Shown here: one piece after another, positions 24,049 to 35,678 of the stretch
How positions within the stretch are numbered: position 1 is the first letter of the stretch
Layout: each line of letters begins with the position of its first letter
From: Bursaphelenchus xylophilus
Lineage: Eukaryota > Nematoda > Chromadorea > Rhabditida > Aphelenchoididae
Length of the DNA stretch: 64,000 nt
Assembly: GCA_904066235.2 (NCBI GenBank)
Contig: CAJFCV020000006.1
Coordinates: 5,022,001-5,086,000 of the forward strand
Direction of reading: 5' to 3'
Notes under the pieces: model-generated
Seen by the model: the letters and a program-made list of their open reading frames with translations, nothing else
What the model was told of the DNA's origin: nothing
The model's database searches: none
Translations under genes and position numbers: made by a program

Positions 24049-25294
24049 TAACCCTTTCCGGACGAGTCGGCACGTATATATTAAAATGAAAGAGGGTACC
24101 CTACTGAGTAACGGCATAATAGTGGTTCAGCCCATCGAAGCGTTATTTGGGACTTATGACAAAAAATGTCCTAAAAAGTACCCCTACTTGACATATCACT
24201 TTTAAAATTTTTGCGACAAGCTGTAAATCGGAAACTACCCCTAAATTAAAGTCGAGGAGTCCTAGTATTGTTACATCCAAGAACTGTCCAAATCGGAGCA
24301 CCATAGGATTTGTTATCGATTTTTGGAAATTGAATTTTTAATTTTGGTCAATTTTGGGCCTAAAATCAAGTATATCTTCCGCGGGTATCAACCATTTCGG
24401 TCCAAATGTGGTTTTTCCGAATCTATTGTGATGCTAGCTTCTTACTAGAATATTTCCACAAAAAACCTATGAGGCATATTTCTGTAAAACGCGGAAATGT
24501 TGAAAGTGTAAAGGTTTGATCGTATAAAATATCGCCGCGAGCCGCGAAGGGACGGGCGCAGCTCGAAACGAGAAAATAATAATTTTTTCTTCGAGAAATA
24601 TTATTTTGGTGTCGAAAAGCTGATTTCAACACGAAATACAGGCAGAAATAGCACGCAAACATAACCTAAATGTCATTTTTATATTTTTACTCTGTTTTCA
24701 GGCAATTTCAATCGAGTTTAATTTGGTTTCACGCTAAAATCAAACTTCTCGAAAAATCTTAAAATATTTTCTCGTTTCGAGCTGCGCCCGTCCCTTCGCG
24801 GCTCGCGGCGACATTTTATACGACCAAACCTTTACGTTTTCAACATTTCCGCGTTTTACAGAAATATGCCTCTTAGGTTTTTTCTGGAAATATTGTAGTC
24901 AGAAGGTAGCATCACAATAGATTCGGAAAAACCACATTTGGACCGAAATGGTTGATACCCGCGGAAGATATACTTGATTTTAGGCCCAAAATTGACCAAA
25001 ATTAAAAATTCAATTTCCAAAAATCGATAACAAATCCTATGGTGCTCCGATTTGGACAGTTCTTGGATGTAACAATACTAGGACTCCTCGACTTTAATTT
25101 AGGGGTAGTTTCCGATTTACAGCTTGTCGCAAAAATTTTAAAAGTGATATGTCAAGTGGGGGTACTTTTAAGGACATTTTTTGTCATAAGTCCCAAATAA
25201 CGCTTCGATGGGCTGAACCACTATTATGCCGTTACTCAGTAGGGTACCCTCTTTCATTTTAATATATACGTGCCGACTCGTCCGGAAAGGGTTA
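24049..25294. mobile_element. Palindromic element in long unit 2 (orientation A)
   Basis: Spacer 24579-24764 as in unit 1. The inner part of the right arm differs from the left arm (for example CTCTTAGG against CTCATAGG), while the outer part matches it. Confidence 0.88.
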
Positions 25295-25511
25295 TACCGA
25301 AGAGAGAATGCATCGTTTCGCAAGAGAGAGAAAACGGCTGCCGATTTTTGTTGGGGAACGAACGACACTTTGTCTAGCGCTTTTCTTTCTCTCCTTTTGC
25401 GCGCTATTTCACTTTGCATTGCAGAAAATAACAGAAATTTACTGTAGACATGAATAAAATACGGTTCTTCAATAAAAAACGGGAAATCGATTAAAAATTT
25501 TTAATCTCGAA

Positions 25512-25614
25512 TATTCGTTCACGAAAAAACTCGTGAACATTCCAAAATTTCCATTTCCAGCCACGTTTTCACGAGCTGGAACATGAGCTAACCTCAAATT
25601 AGGCTATAAATAGC
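25512..25614 (-). ncRNA. SLb RNA before 5S copy 3
   Basis: Same sequence as the first SLb copy. Confidence 0.8.
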
Positions 25615-25828
25615 AACGGGATCAACCTTCACCTCCACCACATCAACATCCCTGACGATTTTTGAACTGGGGAACCAAAACAAATTTCTCTGTCTTCTCT
25701 TCGCGTCTCTTTCTTTGGCCCTCTCTCTCCTCTCTCGATGGAATTGGCAAAATCGCCGTCTTTGGGAACTTTTTTTGCTCGGCTAGCGGAAAGGAGAGGA
25801 GAAATGGAATGGAACCAGAGCGACGAAT

Positions 25829-25946
25829 GTGTACGCCCATAGCCCGTTGAAAGCACGCCATCCCGTCCGATCTGGCAAGTTAAGCAACGGTGCGCTTGAT
25901 TAGTACTTGGATCGGAGACGTCCTTGGAATCTCAAGTGGCGTACGC
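25829..25946 (+). rRNA. 5S rRNA, copy 3
   Basis: Next unit is long, spacer in flipped orientation. Confidence 0.95.
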
Positions 25947-25985
25947 ATTTTGCAATTTTTGGTATTTCTTTGGTATTTGGGTTAT

Positions 25986-27231
25986 TAACCCTTTCCGGAC
26001 GAGTCGGCACGTATATATTAAAATGAAAGAGGGTACCCTACTGAGTAACGGCATAATAGTGGTTCAGCCCATCGAAGCGTTATTTGGGACTTATGACAAA
26101 AAATGTCCTAAAAAGTACCCCTACTTGACATATCACTTTTAAAATTTTTGCGACAAGCTGTAAATCGGAAACTACCCCTAAATTAAAGTCGAGGAGTCCT
26201 AGTATTGTTACATCCAAGAACTGTCCAAATCGGAGCACCATAGGATTTGTTATCGATTTTTGGAAATTGAATTTTTAATTTTGGTCAATTTTGGGCCTAA
26301 AATCAAGTATATCTTCCGCGGGTATCAACCATTTCGGTCCAAATGTGGTTTTTCCGAATCTATTGTGATGCTAGCTTCTTACTAGAATATTTCCACAAAA
26401 AACCTATGAGGCATATTTCTGTAAAACGCGGAAATGTTGAAAGTGTAAAGGTTTGATCGTATAAAATATCGCCGCGAGCCGCGAAGGGACGGGCGCAGCT
26501 CGAAACGAGAAAATATTTTAAGATTTTTCGAGAAGTTTGATTTTAGCGTGAAACCAAATTAAACTCGATTGAAATTGCCTGAAAACAGAGTAAAAATATA
26601 AAAATGACATTTAGGTTATGTTTGCGTGCTATTTCTGCCTGTATTTCGTGTTGAAATCAGCTTTTCGACACCAAAATAATATTTCTCGAAGAAAAAATTA
26701 TTATTTTCTCGTTTCGAGCTGCGCCCGTCCCTTCGCGGCTCGCGGCGACATTTTATACGACCAAACCTTTACGTTTTCAACATTTCCGCGTTTTACAGAA
26801 ATATGCCTCTTAGGTTTTTTCTGGAAATATTGTAGTCAGAAGGTAGCATCACAATAGATTCGGAAAAACCACATTTGGACCGAAATGGTTGATACCGGCG
26901 GAAGATATACTTGATTTTAGGTCCAAAATTGACCAAAATTAAAAATTCAATTTCCAAAAATCGATAACAAATCCTATGGTGCTCCGATTTGGACAGTTCT
27001 TGGATGTAACAATACTAGGACTCCTCGACTTTAATTTAGGGGTAGTTTCCGATTTACAGCTTGTCGCAAAAATTTTAAAAGTGATATGTCAAGTGGGGGT
27101 ACTTTTAAGGACATTTTTTGTCATAAGTCCCAAATAACGCTTCGATGGGCTGAACCACTATTATGCCGTTACTCAGTAGGGTACCCTCTTTCATTTTAAT
27201 ATATACGTGCCGACTCGTCCGGAAAGGGTTA
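25986..27231. mobile_element. Palindromic element in long unit 3 (orientation B)
   Basis: The spacer 26516-26701 is the reverse complement of the unit 1 spacer. The right arm carries inner and outer differences from the left (also GATACCGGCGG, TTAGGTCC). Confidence 0.88.
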
Positions 27232-27448
27232 TACCGAAGAGAGAATGCATCGTTTCGCAAGAGAGAGAAAACGGCTGCCGATTTTTGTTGGGGAACGAAC
27301 GACACTTTGTCTAGCGCTTTTCTTTCTCTCCTTTTGCGCGCTATTTCACTTTGCATTGCAGAAAATAACAGAAATTTACTGTAGACATGAATAAAATACG
27401 GTTCTTCAATAAAAAACGGGAAATCGATTAAAAATTTTTAATCTCGAA

Positions 27449-27551
27449 TATTCGTTCACGAAAAAACTCGTGAACATTCCAAAATTTCCATTTCCAGCCA
27501 CGTTTTCACGAGCTGGAACATGAGCTAACCTCAAATTAGGCTATAAATAGC
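27449..27551 (-). ncRNA. SLb RNA before 5S copy 4
   Basis: Unchanged copy, in a long unit. Confidence 0.8.
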
Positions 27552-27765
27552 AACGGGATCAACCTTCACCTCCACCACATCAACATCCCTGACGATTTTT
27601 GAACTGGGGAACCAAAACAAATTTCTCTGTCTTCTCTTCGCGTCTCTTTCTTTGGCCCTCTCTCTCCTCTCTCGATGGAATTGGCAAAATCGCCGTCTTT
27701 GGGAACTTTTTTTGCTCGGCTAGCGGAAAGGAGAGGAGAAATGGAATGGAACCAGAGCGACGAAT

Positions 27766-27883
27766 GTGTACGCCCATAGCCCGTTGAAAGCACGCCATCC
27801 CGTCCGATCTGGCAAGTTAAGCAACGGTGCGCTTGATTAGTACTTGGATCGGAGACGTCCTTGGAATCTCAAGTGGCGTACGC
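27766..27883 (+). rRNA. 5S rRNA, copy 4
   Basis: Next unit is long, spacer flipped. Confidence 0.95.
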
Positions 27884-27922
27884 ATTTTGCAATTTTTGGT
27901 ATTTCTTTGGTATTTGGGTTAT

Positions 27923-29168
27923 TAACCCTTTCCGGACGAGTCGGCACGTATATATTAAAATGAAAGAGGGTACCCTACTGAGTAACGGCATAATAGTGGT
28001 TCAGCCCATCGAAGCGTTATTTGGGACTTATGACAAAAAATGTCCTAAAAAGTACCCCTACTTGACATATCACTTTTAAAATTTTTGCGACAAGCTGTAA
28101 ATCGGAAACTACCCCTAAATTAAAGTCGAGGAGTCCTAGTATTGTTACATCCAAGAACTGTCCAAATCGGAGCACCATAGGATTTGTTATCGATTTTTGG
28201 AAATTGAATTTTTAATTTTGGTCAATTTTGGGCCTAAAATCAAGTATATCTTCCGCGGGTATCAACCATTTCGGTCCAAATGTGGTTTTTCCGAATCTAT
28301 TGTGATGCTAGCTTCTTACTAGAATATTTCCACAAAAAACCTATGAGGCATATTTCTGTAAAACGCGGAAATGTTGAAAGTGTAAAGGTTTGATCGTATA
28401 AAATATCGCCGCGAGCCGCGAAGGGACGGGCGCAGCTCGAAACGAGAAAATATTTTAAGATTTTTCGAGAAGTTTGATTTTAGCGTGAAACCAAATTAAA
28501 CTCGATTGAAATTGCCTGAAAACAGAGTAAAAATATAAAAATGACATTTAGGTTATGTTTGCGTGCTATTTCTGCCTGTATTTCGTGTTGAAATCAGCTT
28601 TTCGACACCAAAATAATATTTCTCGAAGAAAAAATTATTATTTTCTCGTTTCGAGCTGCGCCCGTCCCTTCGCGGCTCGCGGCGACATTTTATACGACCA
28701 AACCTTTACGTTTTCAACATTTCCGCGTTTTACAGAAATATGCCTCTTAGGTTTTTTCTGGAAATATTGTAGTCAGAAGGTAGCATCACAATAGATTCGG
28801 AAAAACCACATTTGGACCGAAATGGTTGATACCGGCGGAAGATATACTTGATTTTAGGTCCAAAATTGACCAAAATTAAAAATTCAATTTCCAAAAATCG
28901 ATAACAAATCCTATGGTGCTCCGATTTGGACAGTTCTTGGATGTAACAATACTAGGACTCCTCGACTTTAATTTAGGGGTAGTTTCCGATTTACAGCTTG
29001 TCGCAAAAATTTTAAAAGTGATATGTCAAGTGGGGGTACTTTTAAGGACATTTTTTGTCATAAGTCCCAAATAACGCTTCGATGGGCTGAACCACTATTA
29101 TGCCGTTACTCAGTAGGGTACCCTCTTTCATTTTAATATATACGTGCCGACTCGTCCGGAAAGGGTTA
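27923..29168. mobile_element. Palindromic element in long unit 4 (orientation B)
   Basis: Same form as unit 3. Confidence 0.88.
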
Positions 29169-29385
29169 TACCGAAGAGAGAATGCATCGTTTCGCAAGAG
29201 AGAGAAAACGGCTGCCGATTTTTGTTGGGGAACGAACGACACTTTGTCTAGCGCTTTTCTTTCTCTCCTTTTGCGCGCTATTTCACTTTGCATTGCAGAA
29301 AATAACAGAAATTTACTGTAGACATGAATAAAATACGGTTCTTCAATAAAAAACGGGAAATCGATTAAAAATTTTTAATCTCGAA

Positions 29386-29488
29386 TATTCGTTCACGAAA
29401 AAACTCGTGAACATTCCAAAATTTCCATTTCCAGCCACGTTTTCACGAGCTGGAACATGAGCTAACCTCAAATTAGGCTATAAATAGC
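29386..29488 (-). ncRNA. SLb RNA before 5S copy 5
   Basis: Unchanged copy, in a long unit. Confidence 0.8.
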
Positions 29489-29702
29489 AACGGGATCAAC
29501 CTTCACCTCCACCACATCAACATCCCTGACGATTTTTGAACTGGGGAACCAAAACAAATTTCTCTGTCTTCTCTTCGCGTCTCTTTCTTTGGCCCTCTCT
29601 CTCCTCTCTCGATGGAATTGGCAAAATCGCCGTCTTTGGGAACTTTTTTTGCTCGGCTAGCGGAAAGGAGAGGAGAAATGGAATGGAACCAGAGCGACGA
29701 AT

Positions 29703-29820
29703 GTGTACGCCCATAGCCCGTTGAAAGCACGCCATCCCGTCCGATCTGGCAAGTTAAGCAACGGTGCGCTTGATTAGTACTTGGATCGGAGACGTCCTTG
29801 GAATCTCAAGTGGCGTACGC
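29703..29820 (+). rRNA. 5S rRNA, copy 5
   Basis: First 5S followed by a short unit with intact SL1. Confidence 0.95.
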
Positions 29821-29982
29821 ATTTTGCAATTTTTGGTATTTCAAAAGTTATTGTAGATCAAGATACGAGCTCATATCATGATTTTTGACGTTCAGTAAGC
29901 TAATGTTTATTAAAATCGCAATTAACAATGTAAAATACAGTAATTTCCCGAACGTATGCAACCCGATAATGAATAAACGTTA

Positions 29983-30083
29983 TATTTGTTTGAGAATAAC
30001 CTCAAACGTTCCAAAATTTCATCAACCAGCCACATTTGCATGAGCCAGAACATGAGCTAACCTCAAACTTGGGTTATTAAACC
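29983..30083 (-). ncRNA. SL1: SL1 spliced-leader RNA, first intact copy
   Basis: The leader is 22 nt (30083-30062): it starts GGTTTAATAACCC and ends AAGTTTGAG, one base (T9 to A) from canonical nematode SL1. A 5' splice site GTTAGC follows directly. The Sm-binding site AAATTTTGGAAC lies at 30019-30008, and a hairpin with stem GTTTGAG/CTCAAAC at 30007-29988 closes the 3' end. The gene makes a short capped snRNP RNA whose leader is trans-spliced to mRNA 5' ends. It runs opposite to 5S, as in Caenorhabditis. The 3' end is approximate (about 100 nt total). Confidence 0.94.
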
Positions 30084-30122
30084 GAAGAGAGAATGCATCG
30101 TTTCGCAAGAGAGAGAAAACGG

Positions 30123-30144
30123 CTGCCGATTTTTGTTGGGGAAC
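30123..30144 (-). promoter_or_regulatory. PSE-like element of SL1 (representative unit)
   Basis: Minus strand: GTTCCCCA, then AAAAATCGGCAG after two bases, at -40 to -61 from the SL1 leader start (30083). This is where snRNA-type polymerase II genes carry their proximal sequence element. It is found at the same offset (5S start +420 to +441) in every short unit. It is also kept in the long units, where SL1 itself is gone. Confidence 0.7.
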
Positions 30145-30296
30145 GAACGACACTTTGTCTAGCGCTTTTCTTTCTCTCCTTTTGCGCGCTATTTCACTTT
30201 GCATTGCAGAAAATAACAGAAATTTACTGTAGACATGAATAAAATACGGTTCTTCAATAAAAAACGGGAAATCGATTAAAAATTTTTAATCTCGAA

Positions 30297-30399
30297 TATT
30301 CGTTCACGAAAAAACTCGTGAACATTCCAAAATTTCCATTTCCAGCCACGTTTTCACGAGCTGGAACATGAGCTAACCTCAAATTAGGCTATAAATAGC
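30297..30399 (-). ncRNA. SLb RNA before 5S copy 6
   Basis: Leader 30399-30378, Sm site 30335-30324, hairpin 30323-30302. First short unit containing both SL genes. Confidence 0.82.
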
Positions 30400-30436
30400 A
30401 ACGGGATCAACCTTCACCTCCACCACATCAACATCC

Positions 30437-30460
30437 CTGACGATTTTTGAACTGGGGAAC
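30437..30460 (-). promoter_or_regulatory. PSE-like element of SLb (representative unit)
   Basis: Minus strand: GTTCCCCAG, then AAAAATCGTCAG after three bases, at -38 to -61 from the presumed SLb leader start (30399). Strong match in sequence and position to the SL1 element, while the sequence between motif and start is unrelated; that points to selection on a promoter. Confidence 0.7.
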
Positions 30461-30613
30461 CAAAACAAATTTCTCTGTCTTCTCTTCGCGTCTCTTTCTT
30501 TGGCCCTCTCTCTCCTCTCTCGATGGAATTGGCAAAATCGCCGTCTTTGGGAACTTTTTTTGCTCGGCTAGCGGAAAGGAGAGGAGAAATGGAATGGAAC
30601 CAGAGCGACGAAT

Positions 30614-30731
30614 GTGTACGCCCATAGCCCGTTGAAAGCACGCCATCCCGTCCGATCTGGCAAGTTAAGCAACGGTGCGCTTGATTAGTACTTGGATCGG
30701 AGACGTCCTTGGAATCTCAAGTGGCGTACGC
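30614..30731 (+). rRNA. 5S rRNA, copy 6
   Basis: Short unit follows. Confidence 0.95.
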
Positions 30732-30893
30732 ATTTTGCAATTTTTGGTATTTCAAAAGTTATTGTAGATCAAGATACGAGCTCATATCATGATTTTTGAC
30801 GTTCAGTAAGCTAATGTTTATTAAAATCGCAATTAACAATGTAAAATACAGTAATTTCCCGAACGTATGCAACCCGATAATGAATAAACGTTA

Positions 30894-30994
30894 TATTTGT
30901 TTGAGAATAACCTCAAACGTTCCAAAATTTCATCAACCAGCCACATTTGCATGAGCCAGAACATGAGCTAACCTCAAACTTGGGTTATTAAACC
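30894..30994 (-). ncRNA. SL1: SL1 RNA (unit 6)
   Basis: Leader 30994-30973, same as the first copy. Confidence 0.93.
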
Positions 30995-31207
30995 GAAGAG
31001 AGAATGCATCGTTTCGCAAGAGAGAGAAAACGGCTGCCGATTTTTGTTGGGGAACGAACGACACTTTGTCTAGCGCTTTTCTTTCTCTCCTTTTGCGCGC
31101 TATTTCACTTTGCATTGCAGAAAATAACAGAAATTTACTGTAGACATGAATAAAATACGGTTCTTCAATAAAAAACGGGAAATCGATTAAAAATTTTTAA
31201 TCTCGAA

Positions 31208-31310
31208 TATTCGTTCACGAAAAAACTCGTGAACATTCCAAAATTTCCATTTCCAGCCACGTTTTCACGAGCTGGAACATGAGCTAACCTCAAATTAGGC
31301 TATAAATAGC
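31208..31310 (-). ncRNA. SLb RNA before 5S copy 7
   Basis: Unchanged copy. Confidence 0.8.
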
Positions 31311-31524
31311 AACGGGATCAACCTTCACCTCCACCACATCAACATCCCTGACGATTTTTGAACTGGGGAACCAAAACAAATTTCTCTGTCTTCTCTTCGC
31401 GTCTCTTTCTTTGGCCCTCTCTCTCCTCTCTCGATGGAATTGGCAAAATCGCCGTCTTTGGGAACTTTTTTTGCTCGGCTAGCGGAAAGGAGAGGAGAAA
31501 TGGAATGGAACCAGAGCGACGAAT

Positions 31525-31642
31525 GTGTACGCCCATAGCCCGTTGAAAGCACGCCATCCCGTCCGATCTGGCAAGTTAAGCAACGGTGCGCTTGATTAGT
31601 ACTTGGATCGGAGACGTCCTTGGAATCTCAAGTGGCGTACGC
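31525..31642 (+). rRNA. 5S rRNA, copy 7
   Basis: Long unit follows. Confidence 0.95.
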
Positions 31643-31681
31643 ATTTTGCAATTTTTGGTATTTCTTTGGTATTTGGGTTAT

Positions 31682-32927
31682 TAACCCTTTCCGGACGAGT
31701 CGGCACGTATATATTAAAATGAAAGAGGGTACCCTACTGAGTAACGGCATAATAGTGGTTCAGCCCATCGAAGCGTTATTTGGGACTTATGACAAAAAAT
31801 GTCCTAAAAAGTACCCCTACTTGACATATCACTTTTAAAATTTTTGCGACAAGCTGTAAATCGGAAACTACCCCTAAATTAAAGTCGAGGAGTCCTAGTA
31901 TTGTTACATCCAAGAACTGTCCAAATCGGAGCACCATAGGATTTGTTATCGATTTTTGGAAATTGAATTTTTAATTTTGGTCAATTTTGGGCCTAAAATC
32001 AAGTATATCTTCCGCGGGTATCAACCATTTCGGTCCAAATGTGGTTTTTCCGAATCTATTGTGATGCTAGCTTCTTACTAGAATATTTCCACAAAAAACC
32101 TATGAGGCATATTTCTGTAAAACGCGGAAATGTTGAAAGTGTAAAGGTTTGATCGTATAAAATATCGCCGCGAGCCGCGAAGGGACGGGCGCAGCTCGAA
32201 ACGAGAAAATATTTTAAGATTTTTCGAGAAGTTTGATTTTAGCGTGAAACCAAATTAAACTCGATTGAAATTGCCTGAAAACAGAGTAAAAATATAAAAA
32301 TGACATTTAGGTTATGTTTGCGTGCTATTTCTGCCTGTATTTCGTGTTGAAATCAGCTTTTCGACACCAAAATAATATTTCTCGAAGAAAAAATTATTAT
32401 TTTCTCGTTTCGAGCTGCGCCCGTCCCTTCGCGGCTCGCGGCGACATTTTATACGACCAAACCTTTACGTTTTCAACATTTCCGCGTTTTACAGAAATAT
32501 GCCTCTTAGGTTTTTTCTGGAAATATTGTAGTCAGAAGGTAGCATCACAATAGATTCGGAAAAACCACATTTGGACCGAAATGGTTGATACCGGCGGAAG
32601 ATATACTTGATTTTAGGTCCAAAATTGACCAAAATTAAAAATTCAATTTCCAAAAATCGATAACAAATCCTATGGTGCTCCGATTTGGACAGTTCTTGGA
32701 TGTAACAATACTAGGACTCCTCGACTTTAATTTAGGGGTAGTTTCCGATTTACAGCTTGTCGCAAAAATTTTAAAAGTGATATGTCAAGTGGGGGTACTT
32801 TTAAGGACATTTTTTGTCATAAGTCCCAAATAACGCTTCGATGGGCTGAACCACTATTATGCCGTTACTCAGTAGGGTACCCTCTTTCATTTTAATATAT
32901 ACGTGCCGACTCGTCCGGAAAGGGTTA
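31682..32927. mobile_element. Palindromic element in the long unit after 5S copy 7 (orientation B)
   Basis: Same form as unit 3; separated from the first four long units by two short units. Confidence 0.88.
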
Positions 32928-33144
32928 TACCGAAGAGAGAATGCATCGTTTCGCAAGAGAGAGAAAACGGCTGCCGATTTTTGTTGGGGAACGAACGACA
33001 CTTTGTCTAGCGCTTTTCTTTCTCTCCTTTTGCGCGCTATTTCACTTTGCATTGCAGAAAATAACAGAAATTTACTGTAGACATGAATAAAATACGGTTC
33101 TTCAATAAAAAACGGGAAATCGATTAAAAATTTTTAATCTCGAA

Positions 33145-33247
33145 TATTCGTTCACGAAAAAACTCGTGAACATTCCAAAATTTCCATTTCCAGCCACGTT
33201 TTCACGAGCTGGAACATGAGCTAACCTCAAATTAGGCTATAAATAGC
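33145..33247 (-). ncRNA. SLb RNA before 5S copy 8
   Basis: Unchanged copy, long unit. Confidence 0.8.
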
Positions 33248-33461
33248 AACGGGATCAACCTTCACCTCCACCACATCAACATCCCTGACGATTTTTGAAC
33301 TGGGGAACCAAAACAAATTTCTCTGTCTTCTCTTCGCGTCTCTTTCTTTGGCCCTCTCTCTCCTCTCTCGATGGAATTGGCAAAATCGCCGTCTTTGGGA
33401 ACTTTTTTTGCTCGGCTAGCGGAAAGGAGAGGAGAAATGGAATGGAACCAGAGCGACGAAT

Positions 33462-33579
33462 GTGTACGCCCATAGCCCGTTGAAAGCACGCCATCCCGTC
33501 CGATCTGGCAAGTTAAGCAACGGTGCGCTTGATTAGTACTTGGATCGGAGACGTCCTTGGAATCTCAAGTGGCGTACGC
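33462..33579 (+). rRNA. 5S rRNA, copy 8
   Basis: Last 5S followed by a long unit. Confidence 0.95.
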
Positions 33580-33618
33580 ATTTTGCAATTTTTGGTATTT
33601 CTTTGGTATTTGGGTTAT

Positions 33619-34864
33619 TAACCCTTTCCGGACGAGTCGGCACGTATATATTAAAATGAAAGAGGGTACCCTACTGAGTAACGGCATAATAGTGGTTCAG
33701 CCCATCGAAGCGTTATTTGGGACTTATGACAAAAAATGTCCTAAAAAGTACCCCTACTTGACATATCACTTTTAAAATTTTTGCGACAAGCTGTAAATCG
33801 GAAACTACCCCTAAATTAAAGTCGAGGAGTCCTAGTATTGTTACATCCAAGAACTGTCCAAATCGGAGCACCATAGGATTTGTTATCGATTTTTGGAAAT
33901 TGAATTTTTAATTTTGGTCAATTTTGGGCCTAAAATCAAGTATATCTTCCGCGGGTATCAACCATTTCGGTCCAAATGTGGTTTTTCCGAATCTATTGTG
34001 ATGCTAGCTTCTTACTAGAATATTTCCACAAAAAACCTATGAGGCATATTTCTGTAAAACGCGGAAATGTTGAAAGTGTAAAGGTTTGATCGTATAAAAT
34101 ATCGCCGCGAGCCGCGAAGGGACGGGCGCAGCTCGAAACGAGAAAATATTTTAAGATTTTTCGAGAAGTTTGATTTTAGCGTGAAACCAAATTAAACTCG
34201 ATTGAAATTGCCTGAAAACAGAGTAAAAATATAAAAATGACATTTAGGTTATGTTTGCGTGCTATTTCTGCCTGTATTTCGTGTTGAAATCAGCTTTTCG
34301 ACACCAAAATAATATTTCTCGAAGAAAAAATTATTATTTTCTCGTTTCGAGCTGCGCCCGTCCCTTCGCGGCTCGCGGCGACATTTTATACGACCAAACC
34401 TTTACGTTTTCAACATTTCCGCGTTTTACAGAAATATGCCTCTTAGGTTTTTTCTGGAAATATTGTAGTCAGAAGGTAGCATCACAATAGATTCGGAAAA
34501 ACCACATTTGGACCGAAATGGTTGATACCGGCGGAAGATATACTTGATTTTAGGTCCAAAATTGACCAAAATTAAAAATTCAATTTCCAAAAATCGATAA
34601 CAAATCCTATGGTGCTCCGATTTGGACAGTTCTTGGATGTAACAATACTAGGACTCCTCGACTTTAATTTAGGGGTAGTTTCCGATTTACAGCTTGTCGC
34701 AAAAATTTTAAAAGTGATATGTCAAGTGGGGGTACTTTTAAGGACATTTTTTGTCATAAGTCCCAAATAACGCTTCGATGGGCTGAACCACTATTATGCC
34801 GTTACTCAGTAGGGTACCCTCTTTCATTTTAATATATACGTGCCGACTCGTCCGGAAAGGGTTA
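33619..34864. mobile_element. Palindromic element in the long unit after 5S copy 8 (orientation B)
   Basis: Same form as unit 3; the last long unit. Confidence 0.88.
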
Positions 34865-35081
34865 TACCGAAGAGAGAATGCATCGTTTCGCAAGAGAGAG
34901 AAAACGGCTGCCGATTTTTGTTGGGGAACGAACGACACTTTGTCTAGCGCTTTTCTTTCTCTCCTTTTGCGCGCTATTTCACTTTGCATTGCAGAAAATA
35001 ACAGAAATTTACTGTAGACATGAATAAAATACGGTTCTTCAATAAAAAACGGGAAATCGATTAAAAATTTTTAATCTCGAA

Positions 35082-35184
35082 TATTCGTTCACGAAAAAAC
35101 TCGTGAACATTCCAAAATTTCCATTTCCAGCCACGTTTTCACGAGCTGGAACATGAGCTAACCTCAAATTAGGCTATAAATAGC
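35082..35184 (-). ncRNA. SLb RNA before 5S copy 9
   Basis: Unchanged copy, long unit. Confidence 0.8.
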
Positions 35185-35398
35185 AACGGGATCAACCTTC
35201 ACCTCCACCACATCAACATCCCTGACGATTTTTGAACTGGGGAACCAAAACAAATTTCTCTGTCTTCTCTTCGCGTCTCTTTCTTTGGCCCTCTCTCTCC
35301 TCTCTCGATGGAATTGGCAAAATCGCCGTCTTTGGGAACTTTTTTTGCTCGGCTAGCGGAAAGGAGAGGAGAAATGGAATGGAACCAGAGCGACGAAT

Positions 35399-35516
35399 GT
35401 GTACGCCCATAGCCCGTTGAAAGCACGCCATCCCGTCCGATCTGGCAAGTTAAGCAACGGTGCGCTTGATTAGTACTTGGATCGGAGACGTCCTTGGAAT
35501 CTCAAGTGGCGTACGC
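35399..35516 (+). rRNA. 5S rRNA, copy 9
   Basis: Short unit follows. Confidence 0.95.
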
Positions 35517-35678
35517 ATTTTGCAATTTTTGGTATTTCAAAAGTTATTGTAGATCAAGATACGAGCTCATATCATGATTTTTGACGTTCAGTAAGCTAAT
35601 GTTTATTAAAATCGCAATTAACAATGTAAAATACAGTAATTTCCCGAACGTATGCAACCCGATAATGAATAAACGTTA

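Noticed and set aside
30388..30400. TATAAATAG on the plus strand inside the SLb leader, resembling a TATA box
   Set aside because: It is the complement of the SLb leader; no plus-strand coding product follows.
23231..35017. Recurring 60-88 aa open frames in the array and palindrome arms
   Set aside because: They overlap 5S, SL and palindrome sequence on both strands, start or stop at array landmarks, and have no codon or domain signal.
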